Source: Azomonas macrocytogenes (lineage in GTDB: Bacteria; Pseudomonadota; Gammaproteobacteria; Pseudomonadales; Pseudomonadaceae). Taken from it: a DNA stretch of 64,000 bases. A model generated the notes under the pieces. The model did no database searches. It had not been told where the DNA came from and saw only the letters and a program-made list of their open reading frames with translations. A program made the position numbers and the translations under genes. Of the stretch, positions 35,436 through 44,552 are shown piece after piece (position 1 is the stretch's first letter; every line of letters starts with the position of its first letter). The stretch is taken from positions 39,607 through 103,606 of the forward strand of contig NZ_JACHXI010000015.1 of assembly GCF_014191985.1 (NCBI RefSeq), given 5' to 3'.

Positions 35436-36518
35436 TCAATATTTTCCAGTATCGAAGCGGGTAACCGCTAGCATCGCTATACCAAACATGATAATGGCTG
35501 GCAGTGTACCTACCAGAACTGGATTGATTTTGAACAGGATACCGAGACTGGCAATGATATTGTTAGTCATGTAGACCAGCAGGCCAAGCATGGCGCCAAG
35601 CGAAAGTTTAGCACCGAGTCCTGTGGATCTTACTTGGCTGAAAGCGAAAGGCACTGCGAAAAGAATCATCGCAAGCGCCAGGATCGGGGTACCTACCTTT
35701 TGCCATAGAGCTACTGAATATTGAGCCGATGGCTGGCCCGTTTCGTGAAGAAATTTTATATAGCGATAAAGTTGCTGCGATGAAAAGCTCTCCGGGGGGA
35801 AATTCACTTCGTTCAGGCGTGTTTCCGGAAAGATCGATTGCCATGGCAGCTCATCGAAATGTTCAGAGGTTTCTTCGGAGCCGTTTTGCTTCTTCACTCG
35901 TACATCATGTAATAACCAGGATTTGCCGGATTGAATATCCGCATATTCGGCGTAGATGTATTCCTTGAGCTGTTTGTTTTCGTCGAAGCCGAATATTTCC
36001 AGGTGAGTGGGGATATGGTTGGCGCTCAATCTATCAATCCGGGCATAGTAATTGCTTTTGCGGGCCCAGATACTATCGTCCTTAGGACTGTCCTTGTCTG
36101 TTAGGGCTATGGCCTGGGTGCGTATCTGCAGGGCTTTTTGCTGCAATGGCGAAGCAGCGAACTCATCGATCATACCGATCAGGCCAGCCAGGATCAGGCC
36201 AGCCAGCAGGGTCGTCATACTGATCCGTGTTGCGGAAATACCGGCTGCTCGCAGAACGCTCAATTCCTGAGTCTGGGCGAGTTGGCCCAGTGCTGCGATT
36301 CCTCCCAGCAGAGCGATGAATGGCCCCAGTTCAACGATTCGGCGGGGAAGCGTCATCATGACGACTTCCACTGCTTGTATCAGGCGATATCCGCCTTGCT
36401 TGACGTCGTCGAGCTCATTAACCAAATCCAGCGCGCTGAATAGCGGGAGCAGCAGGGCGGCGGCTGCGACAAAGCCGAGAAACATGTTTCGCAGCAGGTA
36501 TCTATCGACGATTTTCAT
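35436..36518 (-). CDS. lptG: LPS export ABC transporter permease LptG
   Basis: 360 residues from ATG 36518 (MKIVDRYLLRNMFLGFV), in an ATGA overlap with lptF; the longer upstream frame is rejected. Three helices at each end flank a periplasmic beta-jellyroll (residues ~125-270), as in all LptG. Together with LptF and LptB it extracts lipopolysaccharide from the inner membrane. Conserved RRIVELGPFIALLGGIAALGQLAQTQELSVLRAAG coupling region is intact. A 218-bp gap separates it from the lipid operon. Confidence 0.96.
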   Translation of the reverse strand: MKIVDRYLLRNMFLGFVAAAALLLPLFSALDLVNELDDVKQGGYRLIQAVEVVMMTLPRRIVELGPFIALLGGIAALGQLAQTQELSVLRAAGISATRISMTTLLAGLILAGLIGMIDEFAASPLQQKALQIRTQAIALTDKDSPKDDSIWARKSNYYARIDRLSANHIPTHLEIFGFDENKQLKEYIYAEYADIQSGKSWLLHDVRVKKQNGSEETSEHFDELPWQSIFPETRLNEVNFPPESFSSQQLYRYIKFLHETGQPSAQYSVALWQKVGTPILALAMILFAVPFAFSQVRSTGLGAKLSLGAMLGLLVYMTNNIIASLGILFKINPVLVGTLPAIIMFGIAMLAVTRFDTGKY

Positions 36519-37588
36519 GCGAGACGAATCCGTGAACTTCCGATGTCGCGTTTCAACAGAATGAGTATGGCAAGTCCCATGATGAGCGGAATAATCCACA
36601 TTCCGGGCATGAGCGGCAGCGCATTGTTGCCAACCATGTCCTTGCAGATACTGCCTGCATAAAAGATGACGGCATAAACGAGAGTGACTGGCAGCATCTT
36701 GGCAAAACGGCCGCGCCGGGGAGCCGTCTTGCTGAGCGGGACAGCAAGCAGCGCCAGCAGCAGGGTACTTATGCCGCGTGACTGGCGCCACTGTAATTCC
36801 GCCAGATCGGAAAGTTTACCAGTTGCTTTTAGTTCGGCATTGGAAGCAGCCTTGCGCTTGTAATTGTCTTTCAGTTCGATAGGCGAAAAATGCATTTTCA
36901 TTTCACTGAAGCGAGTCGTTTGATCCTCTGTTTCATGGTAATGAAGCGCATAGGCGTCGCCTGCCCTCATCTCCAGAATGGGGTCACTGGGTGTAGGGTC
37001 GGCAATCCAGGCTTCTTCGGAACGCAGCAAGTGACTCTTGCGATTGCCCACATCGTAAATGAGTACGTCATGAAGATGGCCATTGCTGTAATCGATGTGC
37101 TGAGCCAGGATCATCCGGCCGTTTTCCTGGTTGATATTGAAGCGTTCAGGTTGCAGATGCGTCACGTCCAACTCGGTTTTTGCCATCCGTTCCAGTTGAT
37201 AGGCACTGTCATACGCCCAGGGGCGCCCATACATGGATAACAGGCTTACAGCTATGGAAATTGGAATCGCCAGAATGGCGACTGCCAGGTAAATTCGTGC
37301 AGGACTGATCCCGGAGGCGGAGATCGCCGTCATTTCGCTATCGTTGTACAGACGCCCCAGACTGAGCACGGCTGAGACATAAAGTGCAACGGGAATCAGC
37401 ATCTCCAAAGCGACCAGGACCCTGTAATACACAAGATCCATTACGACACCTAGCGCCATGGTGCCGTTGGTAGACTCTGCCAAGTAGCGCTTGGATGAGT
37501 ACATGGCAAAGATGAAAGCAAGTACTCCTACCATGGTCAGAAAAGGGCGGCGAACCTCGGAAATGATATATCGCTCTATTAAAAACAT
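36515..37588 (-). CDS. lptF: LPS export ABC transporter permease LptF
   Basis: 357 residues (MFLIERYIISEVRRPFLTMVG). Same six-helix plus jellyroll architecture as LptG; LIPVALYVSAVLSLGRLYNDSEMTAISASG is the cytoplasmic coupling region. Overlaps lptG by 4 bp. In most pseudomonads pepA lies divergently next to lptF; here the divergent neighbour is a tRNA-fMet gene followed by decayed mobile DNA, suggesting local rearrangement. Confidence 0.96.
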   Translation of the reverse strand: MFLIERYIISEVRRPFLTMVGVLAFIFAMYSSKRYLAESTNGTMALGVVMDLVYYRVLVALEMLIPVALYVSAVLSLGRLYNDSEMTAISASGISPARIYLAVAILAIPISIAVSLLSMYGRPWAYDSAYQLERMAKTELDVTHLQPERFNINQENGRMILAQHIDYSNGHLHDVLIYDVGNRKSHLLRSEEAWIADPTPSDPILEMRAGDAYALHYHETEDQTTRFSEMKMHFSPIELKDNYKRKAASNAELKATGKLSDLAELQWRQSRGISTLLLALLAVPLSKTAPRRGRFAKMLPVTLVYAVIFYAGSICKDMVGNNALPLMPGMWIIPLIMGLAILILLKRDIGSSRIRLA

Positions 37589-37834
37589 GAGGTTGAAAAC
37601 CCTTCTCTAAAATCTCGCCGATCAATTCAGCATGCGAGTGTATGTCCGCCCGGCCTGCGGATTGGCCCGTGCAATATTCGCTATCGGGCAAGAGGCCATC
37701 TCAGGGCTGGCACTATAGCGAAACTGCCTGAATAAATGTGCTCGGCCGGCTGGGATACCGGCCAAAGGCGATATCGCTTGATTCGACAATAAGGGTTCGG
37801 CTCAGGCAAATATTTGATTTTCTTTAGATCGTGT

Positions 37835-37862
37835 TTGACAAGCCGTGCTTACCCTGTAGAAT
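37835..37862 (+). promoter_or_regulatory. tRNA-fMet promoter
   Basis: TTGACA (37835-37840), 16-bp spacer, TAGAAT (37857-37862), then a GC-rich discriminator 14 bp before the tRNA. This is a strong sigma-70 promoter of the stringently controlled type. Confidence 0.85.
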
Positions 37863-37875
37863 GCCGCCTCACAGA

Positions 37876-37952
<77 letters not shown>

Positions 37953-38391
37953 GTGTTATCATCATAGGCCCCGACTGCCATGCGCAGTTCGGGGCTTGTG
38001 TGTATCTGGGCCCATACTTCCGGGCCGCGCAGTTCTATGTTCACTTCCTCAAAGATATCCTTCAGTACCGCACGGCTTTGGGTGGTATTGCGGCTGAGTG
38101 CTTCGGTCAAATTAATCAGCAGGCGGCTGAACATACCTCAAATATCGAGTGATGCGTTCTCCGCTGCAGCTATTCGTGGATCTGCCTGGCGATGCTATCG
38201 CGCTCGCGTTCAGCTCTTTTCAGGCGTTCAGCGAGTGAGGCTGATATACCGACCGTGGCAATGCCCTCGATTAGATTCTTGATCTGCTGATCCAGCTCAT
38301 CCGCACGCTGTAATAGGGCCGCATGGCGATTTTCTGCCCCGACCTTACCGCGTAACTGCAGGTGGAAAGCCCGCTCGAATTCAGTTGCGGC
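37953..38391 (-). pseudogene. Large serine recombinase, C-terminal remnant
   Basis: Two minus-strand pieces in different frames. The upstream piece (38170-38391) reads ADELDQQIKNLIEGIATVG and LAERLKRAERERDSIARQI, the coiled coil typical after the zinc ribbon of large serine recombinases. The downstream piece (37953-38134) reads LTEALSRNTTQSRAVLKDIF, the usual C-terminal helix. The catalytic N-terminus is gone. The remnant ends at the 3' end of the tRNA-fMet. Confidence 0.55.
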
Positions 38392-38449
38392 CATTGATGG
38401 TCGCGCCCTCGGTGGCGACGCGGAAGAACTTGAAGTGGAATTTCTTCAT
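38381..38449 (-). pseudogene. P2-type capsid scaffolding protein (GpO) N-terminal fragment
   Basis: 22 codons, MKKFHFKFFRVATEGATING.., then a stop. FFRVATEGAT.(D/N)GR is the start of P2-like GpO scaffolding proteases. The remainder is replaced by the recombinase remnant. It stands divergent from a GpP-like terminase fragment at 38582, the same arrangement as O and P in P2. Confidence 0.5.
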
Positions 38450-38581
38450 GGGGGATGTCCTCAATTCGGATGAGTGCGACTGCAGGTAGCGATGAGGGTA
38501 TGGTCAGGAACGGAAGCGGCGCGAACAACGAGCCGGAGATGTAGGGAGCGTTCTTACAAATCGAACTGCTATGGCGAATGA

Positions 38582-38757
38582 GATCGGGCGGATAACGTCG
38601 AGCGCATCGGCGGCGCCCTGGAGGCCCGGCTGGTTCAGTTGATGCTGAAAGAGCAAAAGACCGACGGCGACTTCAAGGAAATCGATCTGCAGCACCGCCA
38701 ACTCGAACGCCAGGTGCGCATTCAGCGTTTCCAGAGCGGCGGCAGCGATGCACTGAC
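38582..38757 (+). pseudogene. P2-type terminase ATPase (GpP) fragment
   Basis: Open frame after a stop, reading ALEARLVQLMLKEQKTDGDF and EIDLQHRQLERQVRIQRFQ. This resembles the N-terminal helical part of P2-type terminase ATPase subunits. No start codon and no ATPase motifs remain. Remnant of a P2-like prophage. Confidence 0.5.
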
Positions 38758-38811
38758 GATCGGGTGCAATCATAGCAATATTGTTTTTTCACTAAATTCT
38801 TGAATAACAGG

Positions 38812-38840
38812 TTGACGGGTTATTTAAGTGCCAATAAAAT
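38812..38840 (+). promoter_or_regulatory. Promoter of tRNA-Glu/tRNA-Gly operon
   Basis: TTGACG (38812-38817), 17-bp spacer, TAAAAT (38835-38840), followed by a GC-rich discriminator, about 80 bp before the tRNA-Glu. Confidence 0.8.
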
Positions 38841-38922
38841 GCGCGCCACTTCCGATGCGGAACTCAAAAGGTAAAGTAAACGGAAGGCGGAAAAACAGCA
38901 AAGCTGCTAAGTTCCGGGCTAC

Positions 38923-38998
38923 GTCCCCTTCGTCTAGTGGCCTAGGACACCGCCCTTTCACGGCGGTAACAGGGGTTCGAGTCCCCTAGGGGACGCCA
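38923..38998 (+). tRNA. tRNA-Glu (TTC)
   Basis: 76 nt starting GTCCCCTTCGTCTAGTGG, anticodon loop CTTTCAC (TTC), T-arm GGTTCGAGTCC, CCA encoded. Two nucleotides separate it from the tRNA-Gly. Confidence 0.97.
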
Positions 38999-39000
38999 AT

Positions 39001-39076
<76 letters not shown>

Positions 39077-39120
39077 ATACATGATTTACAGAGTTCTGTG
39101 TGGTTCTGTAAATCTTTGAA

Positions 39121-39145
39121 AACAGGGACTAAAGTCCCTGTTTTT
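39121..39145 (+). terminator. Rho-independent terminator of the tRNA operon
   Basis: AACAGGGACT, AA loop, AGTCCCTGTT followed by TTTTA; the stem is perfect over 10 bp. Confidence 0.9.
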
Positions 39146-39630
39146 ATTTCAGTGAGCATCATTGGAATATCCCGCATCCAGGACTTTTCAGTCCATAGAT
39201 TCAGGTGCACGCGCTTCCCTATTCTTGCTGGGAGCGAGCGGTAGGCGGAACCGGCATCTAGCTCAAACTCTAACGTCAGTTAAGATCTTGAACGATGACA
39301 TTCTCTAAGATGGCGGTTCGCTAGGCTAAAGCAACTGACCGGCACAGTATCGAAGCTGGACTGCACATTGGCCATGGTGTCCTCGTCCGTGCCTTACCCT
39401 GTTTCGCTCGCCTTCACTATTCATGATCCTTGGTTGCGGCACCGCTGTTGGCAGGACTGACTGGTGAGCCGTAAAGCTACTCAAGCCGGCGTCAGTCGGC
39501 TGCTGGAGCCGATGCACATTCAGTGTCGCGCTCAGATCAAGCAACGTGGCAATCAAAAAATAGCGCTCCTCGCTCTAAATGCCAACAATCCCTAAATTGT
39601 GTTTTTGGTTGCTTTGCGGCGGAAACGAAA
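39146..39630. other. Gene-free region after tRNA-Gly
   Basis: About 480 bp with no supported gene. Short frames exist on the minus strand but show no family resemblance and have no ribosome binding sites; decayed mobile DNA is likely. Confidence 0.4.
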
Positions 39631-39653
39631 AAGCCCTGCGCTTGGCAGGGCTT
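39631..39653 (-). terminator. Rho-independent terminator of small minus-strand gene
   Basis: Perfect 9-bp stem AAGCCCTGC / GCAGGGCTT with 5-nt loop. Read on the minus strand it is followed by TTTTTCGTTT. It lies 51 bp downstream of the stop of the small gene at 39704-39874. Confidence 0.8.
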
Positions 39654-39703
39654 CGGGAAGCTTTGGTAGTGGGGTATTTGGTGTGCCTAACCCACTAATG
39701 GCA

Positions 39704-39874
39704 CTACTTTTTACTCTTGATTACGGTCTCTTTAGGTACACCACTTGTGTCGCAAGGCGTTCCTTCTTTATCAAGTATCACATTTGTGTCTTGCTTGACT
39801 GATTTCTGCTTCTTTTCTGAAACAGTATTCTGGCGAAGAATCTCTTTTGACGGTATGCCGCTGTGATCGATCAT
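39704..39874 (-). CDS. Small hypothetical protein (56 aa) with internal repeat
   Basis: 56-codon frame starting MIDHSGIPSKEILRQ, preceded by AGGAGGGACATGAA, an excellent ribosome binding site, and followed by its own terminator. The protein is Lys/Ser/Thr-rich and hydrophilic. GIPSKEIL near the start and GVPKETVI near the end look like two copies of one short unit. No family is recognised. The combination of binding site and terminator makes it a better candidate for a real gene than its length suggests. Confidence 0.6.
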   Translation of the reverse strand: MIDHSGIPSKEILRQNTVSEKKQKSVKQDTNVILDKEGTPCDTSGVPKETVIKSKK

Positions 39875-40218
39875 TTCATGTCCCTCCTTTTGTTTTTATA
39901 AGTGAGATGTACTTATTTTGTTTGGTGAAGCCAACTGGCCGGAGTTCACAAAATGTGAAGGCATCAGATCGACGGAGATGCAACGTGAATATTGCCTTAA
40001 TTAAAATTTTACAAGCGCCTGAATAACCATCGAAGCCGCCTAAGCTCCACATCCGGTGAACGAGCCCCCTAAACACTGGACACCGTTTCCCCTTGGATCA
40101 TGTGCCGGCTCCTGGCTGAGCGGCAGACAACGACAGGGGTGCCAATTGCCCGCCTAGGCCAAGTTCCTTCAGTATGTCATGAGAGGCAGTTGTACGGCTG
40201 TTTTGCAACTCGACGGGC
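39875..40218. other. Gene-free region of about 340 bp
   Basis: Nothing supported here. Upstream of the small gene lies an AT-rich stretch that probably holds its promoter; the rest looks like decayed mobile DNA. Confidence 0.4.
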
Positions 40219-40311
40219 TCAAGCTTGGAATATTTCGTCAGTGCGACTAAAGTCCAGTCCGCGCTCATCCAGAGTCTTGGCCGCTTTGACAGAGTTGAAT
40301 TCGATTTCCAT
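40219..40311 (-). pseudogene. BrnT-like toxin, N-terminal remnant
   Basis: 30 codons, MEIEFNSVKAAKTLDERGLD then FSRTDEIFQA and a stop. The spacing of MEIEFxxxKAAKxLxxRGLDF matches the start of BrnT ribonuclease toxins (about 90 aa). The remaining two thirds, with the catalytic residues, and the antitoxin BrnA are missing. A near-perfect 30-bp palindrome touches the start codon. Confidence 0.5.
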
Positions 40312-40340
40312 AACTACTTCTGTAACTACAGAAATAGTTA
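40311..40340. promoter_or_regulatory. 30-bp palindrome at the brnT-like start (operator candidate)
   Basis: Arms TAACTACTTCTGTA and TACAGAAATAGTTA pair with one mismatch outside the centre. It overlaps the start codon of the toxin remnant, the place where a BrnA-type antitoxin would bind for autorepression. CTGT and ACAG halves are only 4 bp apart, so it is not a LexA box. Confidence 0.6.
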
Positions 40341-40456
40341 TGATGATATTGTTTGCCTGATTCAATGTATCTAAATACTACAGTTGTATTTTCGCCTTTA
40401 CTTTATATGAGCATACCTTGCTCTGACCTAATGCCTTCTGCGCACGTGACCAGGTC

Positions 40457-40515
40457 ATTCGTGTCGGAGTAGGGCGGTTATGCAGGATTGATAGGGAGAG
40501 ATTTGGGTGCCCGGA
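40457..40515. repeat. Direct repeat, copy 1 (about 58 bp)
   Basis: Begins ATTCGTGTCGGAGTAGGG and shares GGTTATGCAGGATTGATAG with copy 2 at 48939-48994; the two differ at about six positions. Same orientation, 8.5 kb apart. It lies 93 bp before the IS1182-type transposase remnant and may be part of the IS end. Confidence 0.75.
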
Positions 40516-40607
40516 TCGACCGGATTGCCGTTGAGGGTGTAAAAAAACTTCGTCCATGGCCTACTTCTAACGGTAAATTCGACAGTTCGAGACAACCGAG
40601 ATTGCCC

Positions 40608-41267
40608 ATGTCTTACTACAAGCCCCAAGAGCGCAACGGCCTGTGCTGTCCGAGCAGATCGTGCCGGGCAGCTTCGCCTTCGCACGGGACTATCTGGTCG
40701 ATCACGAACTCGATCTGAGCGAACTGGACGCGCGAGGCATTCCCGCGCTGATCGCCGAAAAGCCGATGCGCAAGCGTGACGAGCGCCTTCGAGTTCCGCG
40801 AGGACGGCACCTGCCTCTGTCCGGCGGGCAAGACACTGGTGAGTAATGGCAGCACCTACATTGGTGGATAAGGGGAGGGGCTGCATCGCCAGGACTACAA
40901 GGCCAGTCCGGACGACTGTGGCCCTTGTGAACTTCGAGCGAAGTGCCTGCGCTATCCGGATCGAACACCGGCGCGCAAGGCCTATCTGTTCGGCGAGCGC
41001 AGTCCTGACTGGATGGAACCCAAAGTAGTTGTCAAACGCGACGATGCGATCACGCACATGCACACTGCCATCGACTCGCCATAAGGTCGCAGGTGCTACG
41101 GCCGGCGCATCGGCACGGTCGAACCGGTGTTCGGCAACCTGCGCCATAACAAGCGACTGGCGCGCTTCAACCTACACGGGCACGGCAAAGTCAACACACA
41201 ATGGCACCTGTTGTACTGCATGATGCACAACATCGAGAAGCTGGCGGACAGTGAATGGCGGGTGTGA
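40608..41267 (+). pseudogene. IS1182 family transposase remnant
   Basis: The start MSYYKPQERNG and the following frames (VPGSFAFARDYLVDHELDLSELDARG) match the N-terminus of IS1182-type transposases; the end (RIGTVEPVFGNLRHNKRLARF...QWHLLYCMMHNIEKLA) matches their C-terminus. About 660 bp remain of an expected 1,450. A large internal deletion and several frameshifts remove the catalytic DDE core. Confidence 0.8.
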
Positions 41268-41323
41268 GAAGCAGGAGCCGCAGCAAGCCCATTGCATGCG
41301 CCTTGCGCTCACGTTGGCACGCG

Positions 41324-41452
41324 TTAGCTGTGTAAACCCAGTAGGTTGTTCAGTGAAGCAAGCCGGCTGATTGGAGGCAGGTAATCGAGGCTAGCGTGTG
41401 GCCGATGCCAGTTGTACTGATGCAGCCACGCGGGTAAATGCTCGATGCGGCC
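41324..41452 (-). pseudogene. IS481 family transposase, C-terminal fragment
   Basis: Minus-strand frame reading LPAWLHQYNWHRPHASLDYL then PPISRLASLNNLLGLHS and stop, the typical end of IS481/IS3-type transposases (YNWHRPH). Its 5' end joins the ICE gene at 41453-41702 in another frame, so the two were fused by an insertion or deletion. Confidence 0.8.
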
Positions 41453-41702
41453 CCTTAAAGCTCACCTCCACGGGTAACTGCAACAGCGCGTCCTTCGCCT
41501 CATCTGCCTGCGGAAAATGAAGCTGCAACAGGGCATTGATTTCACGTCGATCCACTGCCCGCAACTTGATCTGTTCCAGTGAATCGATCAGGGCCGGTGC
41601 GCCCACCTGCAGCGATTGCAGCGCCGCCGCCGGATGGCTCCGCAACAGTTCGGTCAGCGTCTCAATCAGTTGCTGGGTCAGCGTATCCATCGCTCGGCTC
41701 AT
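41453..41702 (-). pseudogene. ICE conjugation-module gene, 3' end cut by IS481 fragment
   Basis: The ATG at 41702 overlaps the virB4 stop (ATGA) with GGAGGAGCCCC before it. It encodes about 83 residues (MSRAMDTLTQQLIETLTELL ... LLQLPVEVSFKG) before entering the IS481-derived sequence, where the frame runs on to 41391. Mostly helical, no recognised domain; a homologous small gene after virB4 is known in related ICEs only from context. Confidence 0.55.
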
Positions 41703-42980
41703 GGGGCTCCTCCTATCCACCCCATCTCATCCTGCTTTAGAACCTCCAGGCCTCGGGCCTGATCGATACGCTCGGCCATGATGATGGCCGCTCCCAGCTC
41801 GTCACAGTTGAATTCGTTCATCAGGCGGTAACGCTCGTTCTTCTCTTCAGGTTCGGTCATCGCCAGGGCGAGATACAGGCTCGGCGGAACGGTGCGGAAC
41901 AGAATTTCCATCGACTTGGAGAGGATGATGCCCTCGGCAAATTTGTGTTTCTCCTTGCGTGCCGAGAGCATCAGTGTGCGCTGCGAGTCGTTCAGTTCGC
42001 GGAATTTGGCGATCTTGGCCACTTCATCCGGCGGCATGGACAAGCAGATCCACCACTCGATCATGTTGAGCATGGGCGCGGCTTCAGGCGGTAAGTCATC
42101 GACGTTCTGCGTCGCCAGCCAGAATCACGCGCCCAATTTACGCCACATCTTGGTGATCTTGACCACATAGGGCGAGAGCAGGGGGTTCTTGGTGATGATG
42201 TGACCCTCATCGGTGATGTTGATGATGGGCCGGCCCAGGTACTGATCGCGCTCGGCGATGTTGTTGACGGTGTTGATCAAGGAGATATAGGCAATCGAGA
42301 GCTGGGCGTTGTAGCCCTCGCGGGCATAGGTGGCCAAGTCGACGATGGTGATATCGGCTTCCGGCCAGGGGGTGCCGTCACGGTTGAAGACATCGCCATC
42401 GGCGCCTTGGCAGAACATATCCATGGCATCGGCCATTTCCAGCAGGCGGTTACGCCGGGATTCAGGCAGGCTGTCATCCCCCCCCGGCCGCACGCAGGGC
42501 ATCCCGAACATGCCCGCTCAGCACGGTACAGTTCTGGGCTTCGCACGCCAGTGCGGCGTTGATGATGCACTGGCGGATCATGCTGCGATCGGCGCGGGTC
42601 ATGCGGTTTTCTTCTTTCACCTCGCCCCCGGTGATCATCAGGCGCGCCGTGATCTCCAGCGCGCCGAGGATGTCGCGCTCGTCATCCTCGGCGGCCGCCG
42701 CTTGCGGCGCGTCGTCATCGAGCTACTCGATCTTCAGTGTCTTGAATTTGTCAGGAGCCACCAGCCGCCGCGCATCGGCAAAGGGGGCCAGGCTGACCCC
42801 GGAGCCCGGGGCCAGGCGCACCCGGTTGACTGTCAAGCCCAGCCGCCGGGCAAATTCACTGAGCAGGCCAAAGGAGTTACCAGCCTCCACGATAAACAGG
42901 CGAGGGCGGTACATCGCAATGGCCTGGCTGATCAGGTAATTCAACGTGGCCGACTTACCCGAACCCGGCCCCGCCGCCCT
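41699..42980 (-). pseudogene. Conjugative transfer ATPase (VirB4/PFL_4706 family), C-terminal half, multiply broken
   Basis: Begins in the alternative frame of the traD junction with the Walker A GPGSGKSATLNYLISQA. Then: amber TAG at 42723-42725 (KTLKIE* LDDD), frameshift in a run of eight C (42478-42485 on plus), and TGA at 42125-42127 inside KLGA*FWLATQNVDDL. Walker B region GRPIINITDEGH is readable. In a working element this ATPase powers type IV secretion assembly. The N-terminal half is missing. Confidence 0.85.
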
Positions 42981-44550
42981 TGTTGATCATCGGGATGAAT
43001 TCATCGCCCATCAGTTCGTTAAATTCATCGGCATGCACGTTGATCGGGATCTTGTTGCCGGCTTCGCCTCCCGGCAGGCCATCGTCAACGCCATGCTTGT
43101 AGATATGCCCCGCGACCGAGACCAGGTCGGAGAACATCGAGTTGCCGACCGCTCCCGCGACCTCCGGATCTGACAGCGCATCCAGCCCCACATAGACGAT
43201 GCCGCGCTTACGAATGATCTGCATCCAGTCAAAGATCGGACGCGGGTCGTTGAGGTCGTTGTAATCGGGCGAAATCAGCTCGGCCATGCGCCCGGTGGTG
43301 AGCTTTTCCAGCAGCGGCAGCAGCGAGGCCACGATCTTGTCGAAATAGGTCTTGTCGTAGCGTACGGCACTGCGCAGCCCGTCCATCACCGGATCATCGA
43401 CCCGAATCTGCGACAGGTATTGATCAATTGCCACAATCCGCACGGGCCGGCCTCGCATGTTGAAGGGAATGTTCTTGTCGTTCAGCTTGCCCTCGATCTC
43501 GACGATCTTCTCCCAGGCCCGTGGATCGTATTGACTGAAGAAATACTGGCTGTACTCCAGAAACAGCCCTTCGATATTGATGACGTGCCGCTGGATCTTC
43601 AGATAATCCGGGCGCTGACCCAGCTCATTCAAGGCACGGGCAATGATGTTGACGAAACGCCAGGCAAACTCGCGAAACGCCGCGCTGTTGCCTTCCCCGG
43701 AGAGCTGCCCGGCAATCCGACTGGCCACCTCGCTGATCCGTCCAAAGCGCCCCACCGCGTTGTAACGGGCGGAGTGATCCGGCCAGCCCAGATGGAAGAT
43801 ATAGAACTCGCCCTCTCGCCCGGCGCGCTTGGCTTCCACGTACATGCGCTTCAAGAGATCCGCATCGCCCTTGGGGTCGAAGACAATGGTGACTTCGCCC
43901 CGGCGAATATCCTGGGTCACGAACAGCTCGGCCAGCCGGGTCTTGCCGACCCGCGTCGTGCCCAGCACGATGGAATGCCCAACCCGCTCTCCCAAGGGCA
44001 GGGAGACCGGTACCTCGTCCGGCTCGATACCATGCAGCCGTGGCGTACCGCCTACTGGCGGCAACGGTCGTACCGGGTTGAGCCAGGTATCCAAGCTCGT
44101 CAGGCGTGGAATCAAGCCCAGCGGGAAGGAAGCCTGCTCCAGGCGTTCTTCGAGCCGCCGGGCATAGACGTAGGAGGCCTTGGGTTCCACGTAGGCGCGA
44201 TACTCGGCCCGGTAGGTCTGCAAGAGCCGCTGGGTATGCTTTTGCCCCCACTTGAAGCCCAGCCCGATAAAAAGCCGCTGATGGCTGACCGGCACCTGGC
44301 GACTGGTCATGACATAGCGCGGCAGACGGCGCAAATTACGCTGATAGCGCAGCACCGTCATGCCCTGGCGGAACCGCAACCCTCCAAAGAACAGAAAAAA
44401 CCCCGCCGAGGCATAGCCAAATTCGGGAGACAGGGCGATGGACCAGGGAGCGACGAGGCTCAGAAACGCCCCGCAGAGACAGACGAAGACCGTATAGAGC
44501 TCGACCGGAGGCCGCAGCAAGGCCTCGATTGCATGATGTTTGACCGTCAT
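42955..44550 (-). pseudogene. traD: Type IV coupling protein TraD, truncated
   Basis: 531 codons. Two N-terminal membrane helices, then Walker A VLGTTRVGKTRLAELFVTQDI and Walker B-like VTIVFDPKGDADLLKRM, and INVHADEFNELMGDEFIPMI with the second Asp-Glu box. After INKGGGAGFG the frame stops, because the gene runs into virB4 sequence. Complete TraD of this ICE class has about 700 residues, so the C-terminal ~170 are lost. It once moved the relaxosome to the transfer channel. Confidence 0.85.
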
Positions 44551-44552
44551 GG

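Noticed and set aside
39326..39556. 76-residue minus-strand frame
   Set aside because: No start signal or family resemblance; lies in decayed mobile DNA.
40311..40340. LexA box in the palindrome
   Set aside because: CTGT and ACAG are separated by 4 bp, not the 8 bp of a gammaproteobacterial LexA site.
40455..41147. 230-residue minus-strand frame
   Set aside because: Lies opposite the IS1182 transposase remnant, which explains the open frame.
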